From Neoechinorhynchus agilis (lineage: Eukaryota; Acanthocephala), in the NCBI GenBank assembly GCA_051530055.1, contig CM121342.1, positions 11,718,001-11,782,000 of the forward strand: a stretch of DNA of 64,000 nucleotides, written 5' to 3'. The first letter of the stretch is position 1, and each line of letters opens with the position of its first letter. Under the pieces are notes generated by a model, which had not been told where the DNA came from, ran no database searches, and saw only the letters and a list, made by a program, of their open reading frames with translations. Shown in pieces: positions 58,319 to 64,000 of the stretch. Made by a program: the position numbers and the translations under genes.

Positions 58319-58723
58319 ATGCTACTTCTATTTCGAATACATTTCTTCGTTTACTTGCATATTTTAACCGGATTACCAGCAATTGATGTTCAATCTGACG
58401 TGGAACAAATTCAGTACAGTAGACAGTGTACCGATTATGAAGTGTTGAAAGAAAGTCTTGTGAATCCAACTATGAATGTTGACCGATGTGGCGATCCTCT
58501 TAGAATTACAAAAACATTTTGCCATCGAAGCAACTCTCCTCTTTATTTTTACGGCTTTTTATACCAAATCCAGAAATGTTTCGATGTAATGTACACCTAC
58601 AGCCGAGGATGCAGAGATTATGTCGTGTATGTCCGCGATCCCTTGCAGGCTTCTCAAATTGCCAAAAAGTTGGGACGTAAGGAGCTTAGAATCAGTAGAA
58701 AACGATCATGTTTACCTCGTTGA
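58319..58723 (+). CDS. Small secreted protein with six cysteines
   Basis: 134 codons. Signal peptide residues 1-22 (LLLFRIHFFVYLHILTGLPA). The mature part has six cysteines (QCTDYEV, DRCGDP, TFCHRS, KCFDVM, GCRDYV, SCLPR), an even number as expected for three disulfides, and no glycosylation repeats. Size and spacing could fit a cystine-knot or other secreted ligand, but I do not recognise a family. Single exon. Confidence 0.55.
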   Translation: MLLLFRIHFFVYLHILTGLPAIDVQSDVEQIQYSRQCTDYEVLKESLVNPTMNVDRCGDPLRITKTFCHRSNSPLYFYGFLYQIQKCFDVMYTYSRGCRDYVVYVRDPLQASQIAKKLGRKELRISRKRSCLPR

Positions 58724-59200
58724 GGAAAATCGACTTTATTTATTGCTATTATTTCTTATTAAAAATATTAATTTCAAAACGCTAATTTATACTAAAATGA
58801 GCGTTTTTTTGTGTGCGTTTGAGACTTTATATAGAAAAACAAAGTGTTTTGAAGTCTTTGACACTTGCCTCTATGAGAAGCACTCTCGCTAATATTTTTG
58901 CTATCTTTAACGGAGCGAAGTTTTTTACCAAGCTTTTTCAGTTGCAATACAATTATTGACAAACACGATTCTATCGTTTTCACAATTAAAATATTGTTTT
59001 TAATCTCAATTTAATAATATATTTTTCATCCATCGGGATTATGATCACCAAGTCGCTTTAATTAAGAAATGAATATTGTTTACATCTTTGGAAGAATATA
59101 TAAGATCAGCCAATTTTGCCAAGCTGAAATACCCTCGCAGTAAGCAACATTCCCTACTCTCTCGAAATCCCTGGAGGTGCGGCCAGTGCAGCGGAACGGA
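58724..59200. other. Intergenic gap
   Basis: 58830-58920 resembles 58185-58260 (AGAAAAACAAAGTGTTTT...GTCTTTGACACTTG..TCTA.GAGAA), an apparent local duplication of the 5' flank of the Cys gene. Nothing else. Confidence 0.4.
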
Positions 59201-59204
59201 GGAA

Positions 59205-59460
59205 GGTACGAAAATATAGGGATTTAGCAAGGGGTCACTATTTTGCCCCATTCGGAGTAGAGACGTATGGAGCGCTTGGCAGCTCGGCACTCACTCTGCT
59301 CCAGGATCTCTCGAAGAAATGGAGAGAAACGACCGGCGACGCACGAGCAGGTGTATTCCTGCGACAAAATATAGCGCTCGCAGTACAACGAGGCAATGCT
59401 GCAAGCGTGATAGCGACAGTCGAGGAAGGAGAGAAGCTAAGATTTTGCGGACGGTGGTGA
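59205..59460 (+). mobile_element. LINE-type RT tail fragment
   Basis: YRDLARGHYFAPFGVETYGA, LTLLQDLSKKWRETTGDARA, GVFLRQNIALAVQRGNAASV, ending LRFCGRW then TGA. Close relative of 53255-53485. Confidence 0.6.
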
Positions 59461-59574
59461 TTGCACGTTTTGAACTTTAATATATAAAATTTAATGTTTT
59501 TTCTTTAAAATGCTTCACATTTAACGATCAGATCTAAGGTTTAAGCGTGCGTGCTAAATCTGCACTTGAACGTG

Positions 59575-59695
59575 CGTTAACAACCTTGATGAACGCGTAC
59601 AAGATTATGCCTTTCGAAAACAATCGGAATCAATAAAACTACTTTAATTTTTAACGCCATATAAAAACATGAATATTTCAATCTTCAAACAGGCC
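59575..59695. repeat. Family B repeat, single arm
   Basis: ACAACCTTGATGAACGCGTA, CAAGATTATGCC, TCGAAAACAATCGG, then TTTAATTTTTAACGCCATA and ATTTCAATCTTCAAACAGG. The CTTGATGAAC form is the closest of the family to a CUGAUGA core. Confidence 0.65.
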
Positions 59696-60258
59696 GAAAA
59701 TTCACAATATAATCGAATTTCTCAGTTCTTATTTTCTTCACCATATTTTATCAGGAAAATAACTTCTTAAGATAATGAAAGACCAAATCGCACAAAAAAT
59801 AGTGAAGATATTCGGGTGTCATTGATGAACGTTTAGTGCAAAAAATGCCTTCACAAACCACAAATTAATTGATGCAAACAGAAAAGGATAAAGCCCGGGC
59901 AGCTTATTTCGAATTTAGGGATATAATACATTGATACATTTAGGCAATTTTAACTACCGAGGAGTATATGATTAGAGTTAACCCAGTAGATAATTTCAAG
60001 TAGGCCTAAATAATACTGCGATTTTAACAGTTTAGAAGAGCATGCCAGTAATGGTGAAGGATTCGTAGATTTCGTGGTAGTTTATCCGCAATAGCTAACA
60101 AAGAACACATCGAATGAAGGAAAAGGTTGATCGAGGGACGATTAATCTGATGAGAGGATGATTGAAAATGGTTGAAACATGTGAACCGACGAGAAAAAAA
60201 CTTGGTTTTTTAAATTAATTGCCAGTTATATATATTGATTGTGCAAACCATCGGATAT

Positions 60259-63200
60259 TTATTGTTTATCTGCACTTTCATCTCTTTTTTCTATCATATT
60301 CTTTAGCTCGTACAAATAATCTTCAAACTGATTAACGGTCATTCCGTTCAATGGATCAAGGCGTGCGAAATATTCCTACATGAAGATGAGCGGCTTTACG
60401 CTTTTCATAACGTAATGTTTAACCTGAATTTTATTGTGTTTTTTAAGGTTATACGGTGTACTCTGGAAAGTTCCAATATTGTCTAGAAGAATAAGAAGTC
60501 TCCTTTGTTTTAAAATATTTATCAATCGAGGTTTTGGACTTGGTTGTTCAATGAAATCGGGATTTCCATCTTCTATCTTCAATACTTTCGTCAAATAATC
60601 GGCTGCAGAATAATGTTGCCCTGATGCGAACCAGAAAGTACTTACGGAGGAAAGGAATACACGGTGGTTCAACTGATTTTAGCATGTTCAAATAAGGACG
60701 GTAATGCCCGTCATCATAAAAGGCATCAAACATTGAAAGACGATCCTTTGTGTGCTCTGGAACTTTCTAAACGAACTCAGCTTTTATTTTTTTAATTAAG
60801 AAGAATACCTTCCACAAATGGTCCAGATTTCTAACGGCACTGAACCCGAGTCCACCAGACGTTAGCGAAAAGAAAGAAGAGAAATTACAGAGATCAAGAC
60901 AAGCGGATGCCATATCAACGAAATGAACTATAAATTGAATTCGCTTTTGATCTGTCTCTGCTGCCATGATGACTTTACGAACCCAAAACGATGTCTTTTG
61001 TAAAGAATAAACGAATATTTAAAGAGTCCATAAATCACTCACTGAGTTCCATATACGGGTTAAATTTGTGATTACGGGTGCCACTTCTGATTTGTTCCTT
61101 CTTTGCCAGTTCTTGTGCAGTAGCTCATCAGCTGCGAGATCGCGAAACCAATCAAATTCATACAAGGTTATTTGTCTTGCCAGTTCAATTGGATGAATCT
61201 AAATATTAAGAATGAGGCATTCATTTTTTAAATATAGCTAAAGTTCGTTAGCTTCTATTAGAAGTCAACAGATTTTATTAATTATACATCACGAGAGCGT
61301 TTAGTACCAACGTTTTAAAATACTTTTTATGTTTAAAAATGATTATACAGACCGATCCATAGACGGAGAGCCAAAAAGGTATAACTACTTTTAATAAGAA
61401 AACTTACCAATAAGAGATCGTCATTATTATTGATGTCGTCACATCCAATAAATTCAAGTTCCGGAGGTGAGAGACTCCAAACATAAGAGGGAGCATACTC
61501 TCTATCAACATATTGATAATTTTCTCGTCGACCACTGATAATTTTCTTAAGGCTTCTGATATTTTCAATCAGCTCAATGGTTGCGAACTTTTGATTACAT
61601 GCACCAACTTGATTGAGCCAGCATTGAAGATCTTTAAGGAATGTAGGTGATCGTTTTTCCATATTCAGAAAAAATCGAGTTAGCCAAAGCTTTATTAACC
61701 CGACAAGTCTCTGCTCAATCCGGTGCTGTTTCTTTAGATAATGGCAATAGTTAAATCGCTGCACTGTGAGTTCATCATCACCTATTGACAAATTTCTTAA
61801 ACGCGAGTGGCACTCACTTACAAGTTGGTCGAATTGTTTCTTCACTAAAATCACCATTTGCTCCACAGAAAGGAAGTTCCGATATGACAAGAGAAGAATG
61901 CTTTCTACTTCAAGAGACGGTCTCTTTCTTGTTAGGGCAATATCTATCAACCGTTCATAAGTGGCTGCTCTAATAACCGGCGAATAATCAACACTTGATT
62001 GTATCATTATACAGTCAATTGAATCTTGAATTTCATCGTCAATTTCACTCTCTTTGCTCGACATTTTCGGTTTGCGTAAATTAAGCCCATATTTTAAAAT
62101 TGTGACTTTCTTTAGATGAAACTAAAATGATCAACTTCGACTTCAAGTTCCTTAACTTTCTTCATCCATTGGCCCTTCTATTATATAAAAAATCAGTCCA
62201 TTATCTCACATTATTAAATGATGAATTTTAATTTATTGAACTTATTGCATCTTAACAGAGAACTATATTTTGCAGTATCGTTCAAATGTATAAATACTAG
62301 AATTGGATAAAGTGAATTTTCGCAAATATAAAAAAGATTCACGGAATCCAAACGAGAAAATCACAAAAAGCTCATAAGCGAACGATTTCTGTGATCCACG
62401 CGTTTCGTTCATTCACACTGTCCGCCAATAAGATCTGTGGTTTTTGTTTTGCGCACAATAGTGCAAATGGGAATTTATGAACAGTTGTAAGTATTGCAGG
62501 CATTTTATCGAAATCATCGGATATTGTAAGAGTTTTGATCGAAGCAGACCAATCTACCGTTTTGCTCAGTTTGTCTTTTTTTAATTGAAAGTTATCTTCA
62601 CTCAGTGTACAGTAGACAGGTTCAGTCGCTGTCTGATGTGACAGTGAAAAGCGTGAGAGATAGCCAGAAAAAGGCTTATCAGTATTACGATTAAGACTCG
62701 TCGCATAAATGTGATCCTTATGATTTGCGTCATCGATAAGATTAGCGATCTTTGTTAATTTTAGTATCAGACTCTTCAGTCTTCCAAAATCAATAGATTT
62801 CATCGCCGTACTAAGAAACGCGATGTAACTTTTGATTCGTATATACATCAGTTCTCTAGATTGTCTTGTACAATACGAGAACTGATGATTGAGTGATGCT
62901 CTTAGCCATGGATGGTATTAAATATCGAGTAATAAAATCGTTATCATGGCATCCACGCCAATCAGACTCTGAATACGACAAATCAATAAAACATGCAAAA
63001 TGTCCACAGTAGACCAAATCTTCAATAACATAAAAGAATTCTCCATCATCGTGTTTCAGAGTCTCAATCAAATCGTTACTTATTGTTTGGATATTCGCAA
63101 GAGCTCGCCTATTGTTGTTTCTTAAATCTTTAAGGCTCAGTAAGAACTGAACGTCGGCGATTAGGGACTGTTGCTGCTCGATAAAAGCCGATTTCGCGTC

Positions 63201-63341
63201 GGGCGATTTGTCCGAGTCGATCATATTAGTTGGAATATCATCAATCGGATCGAACATTATTTGTCGAAGATTCGGATCTGCGAAAGTTGCGTTTTTAATA
63301 TCAGAAATACTGACAGAAACACGATTTGGAATGGAAGCCAT
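60259..63341 (-). CDS. SOS: SOS-like Ras/Rho guanine nucleotide exchange factor
   Basis: Activates Ras (Cdc25 domain) and possibly Rac (DH domain). Order on the minus strand: DH start (63341 to about 62888; FIEQQQSLIADVQFLLSL, YSESDW, FITRYLIPSMAKSITQS), DH end and PH (62845-62372; YIRIKSYIAFLSTAMKSID, ADSVNERNAWITEIVRL), REM (62064 to about 61410; VIRAATYERLIDIALTRKR, LIKLWLTRFFLNMEKRSP), and the Cdc25 domain in five or six short exons (IHPIELARQITLYEFDWFRD, APVITNLTRIWNS, VEPPCIPFLPDYLTKVLKIE, DGNPDFIE) with the SOS-specific end YFARLDPLNGMTVNQFEDYL. A 43-bp GT-AG intron joins CIPFL to PDYLTK. The DH part is split at a perfect 11-bp-arm hairpin (62846-62887). Compared with SOS1 there is no N-terminal histone-fold region and no proline-rich GRB2-binding tail. 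Confidence 0.88.
62846..62887 (-). other. Perfect hairpin at the SOS DH-domain junction (putative non-canonical intron)
   Basis: Arms CATCAGTTCTC (62846-62856) and GAGAACTGATG (62877-62887) are perfectly complementary around a 20-base loop that itself contains ATTGT/ACAAT. The DH frame breaks exactly here. Excision of 40 or 43 bases yields SITQS-YIRIKS in frame, following SOS alignment. There is no usable GT-AG pair. Confidence 0.65.
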
Positions 63342-64000
63342 ATATGCTGCCGTGAGACGGAAACATTCACGGAGGGTGCATTCCAGAATGAGATAAATAC
63401 ATGAGCGAGTTGGTAATGCTGCATTCCCGGATGACGACGATGAACGCAGCCACTTGGTTGGGTTTAACTTTTTAATTTCATTCGTCGAGTTAATCCAACT
63501 CTCAGAAATAAATTCTGATACCCTAAACGAGCACGCAAGAGGTGAATACGCGTAGAGATAAAACTAATTCAGCCTTGTTGAGACTCAATTGTACAACGTG
63601 TCTCGATCAAATTGATAGATTTTCTCCCCCTGAGGTTAAGTTCGCATAAAACAAATTAATAGCGGTTACTTCTTTTCCCTGGTGGATCAAGAGCTAATGT
63701 CACATGGCACTTCCTTTAATTACTTTTCGTTCTGATCCTTGTCCAAATGTCAAAAAAAATTTAGTATAGATTTGGAAAGGTTAGGAACCATGATCAATTA
63801 AGCTCAACCTTTAGTGAAAGACCTCTAATGTCGTCCTATCGCATAAAACGAAATTCTCTTAAGGACTCCCAGAGCACCGTGATATCGGACACGATGCCTT
63901 AAAATCCAACAACGATGGCGAATCGAAGCTAAAAAAACTCGCTCAAACGTACCGACTTGTAGGGTCCCATTAACACTTCTATGCATGAAGATTGACAAGA
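63342..64000. other. Region upstream of SOS-like gene
   Basis: No exon recognised for a histone-fold N-terminus or any other gene. The base composition resembles other intergenic stretches here. Confidence 0.4.

Noticed and set aside
1-64000. CRISPR arrays, bacterial operons, tRNA and rRNA genes
   Set aside because: None seen; the direct repeats present are foldback elements, coding repeats or tandem duplications, and no tRNA cloverleaf or rRNA core was recognised.

Overview
The window looks like animal nuclear DNA from a small-bodied invertebrate with many repeats. The supported host genes are conserved eukaryotic and metazoan ones (Argonaute, NPRL2, PCF11, a KChIP-like calcium sensor, a rhodopsin-type GPCR, TPD52, DIM1/TXNL4A, DHX9/maleless, UBC13/UBE2N, RNF113/CWC24, mitochondrial uL3m, SOS). 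Most introns are only 40-60 bp. Several genes have a pyrimidine tract plus AG within a few bases of the ATG, as expected for 5' UTR introns or spliced-leader acceptors. A nematode-like or other small-genome protostome is plausible, but the species cannot be fixed from this sequence. All identifications are by reading and remembered family sequences; no search was run.

Layout. 1-0.75 kb: 3' end of an Argonaute gene (+). 0.9-4.0 kb: a Penelope-like fragment and a broken Ty3/gypsy fossil. 4.3-6.3 and 16.5-18.55 kb: two almost identical 2,024-bp copies of a segment carrying a secreted Thr/Glu-rich gene. Between them lie a LINE, NPRL2 (-), a long-TIR element, a Cys-rich secreted-protein gene with MITEs in its intron, a LINE-type remnant and a second Penelope fragment. 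19.5-22.5 kb: PCF11 (-). 22.5-26 kb: repeats. 26-30 kb: KChIP-like gene and an acidic secreted or anchored protein (+). 33.3-35.1 kb: GPCR (+). 35.9-38.4 kb: TPD52 (-) and DIM1 (+). 41.5-45.8 kb: DHX9 (+). 48.4-51.4 kb: a small one-membrane protein and UBC13 (+), RNF113 (-). 53-56.2 kb: LINE fragments and an array of hairpin repeats. 56.7-58.7 kb: uL3m and a small secreted Cys protein (+). 60.3-63.3 kb: a SOS-like Ras/Rho exchange factor (-).

Most unusual signal. At several places where conserved proteins must be joined across a frame break, I find no good GT-AG intron. Instead a short hairpin (complementary arms of about 5-14 bp) sits exactly at the junction, and removing about the hairpin length restores the reading frame and the family alignment (SOS, RNF113, DHX9 twice, PCF11 twice; the Cys-rich and acidic genes also carry such arms). 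Canonical GT-AG introns occur in the same genes. This suggests a second class of inverted-repeat-bounded, non-canonical introns, or very recent intron-like insertions, and needs RNA evidence. A second theme is the abundance of short Penelope-type tails and hairpin repeats resembling hammerhead ribozyme folds.
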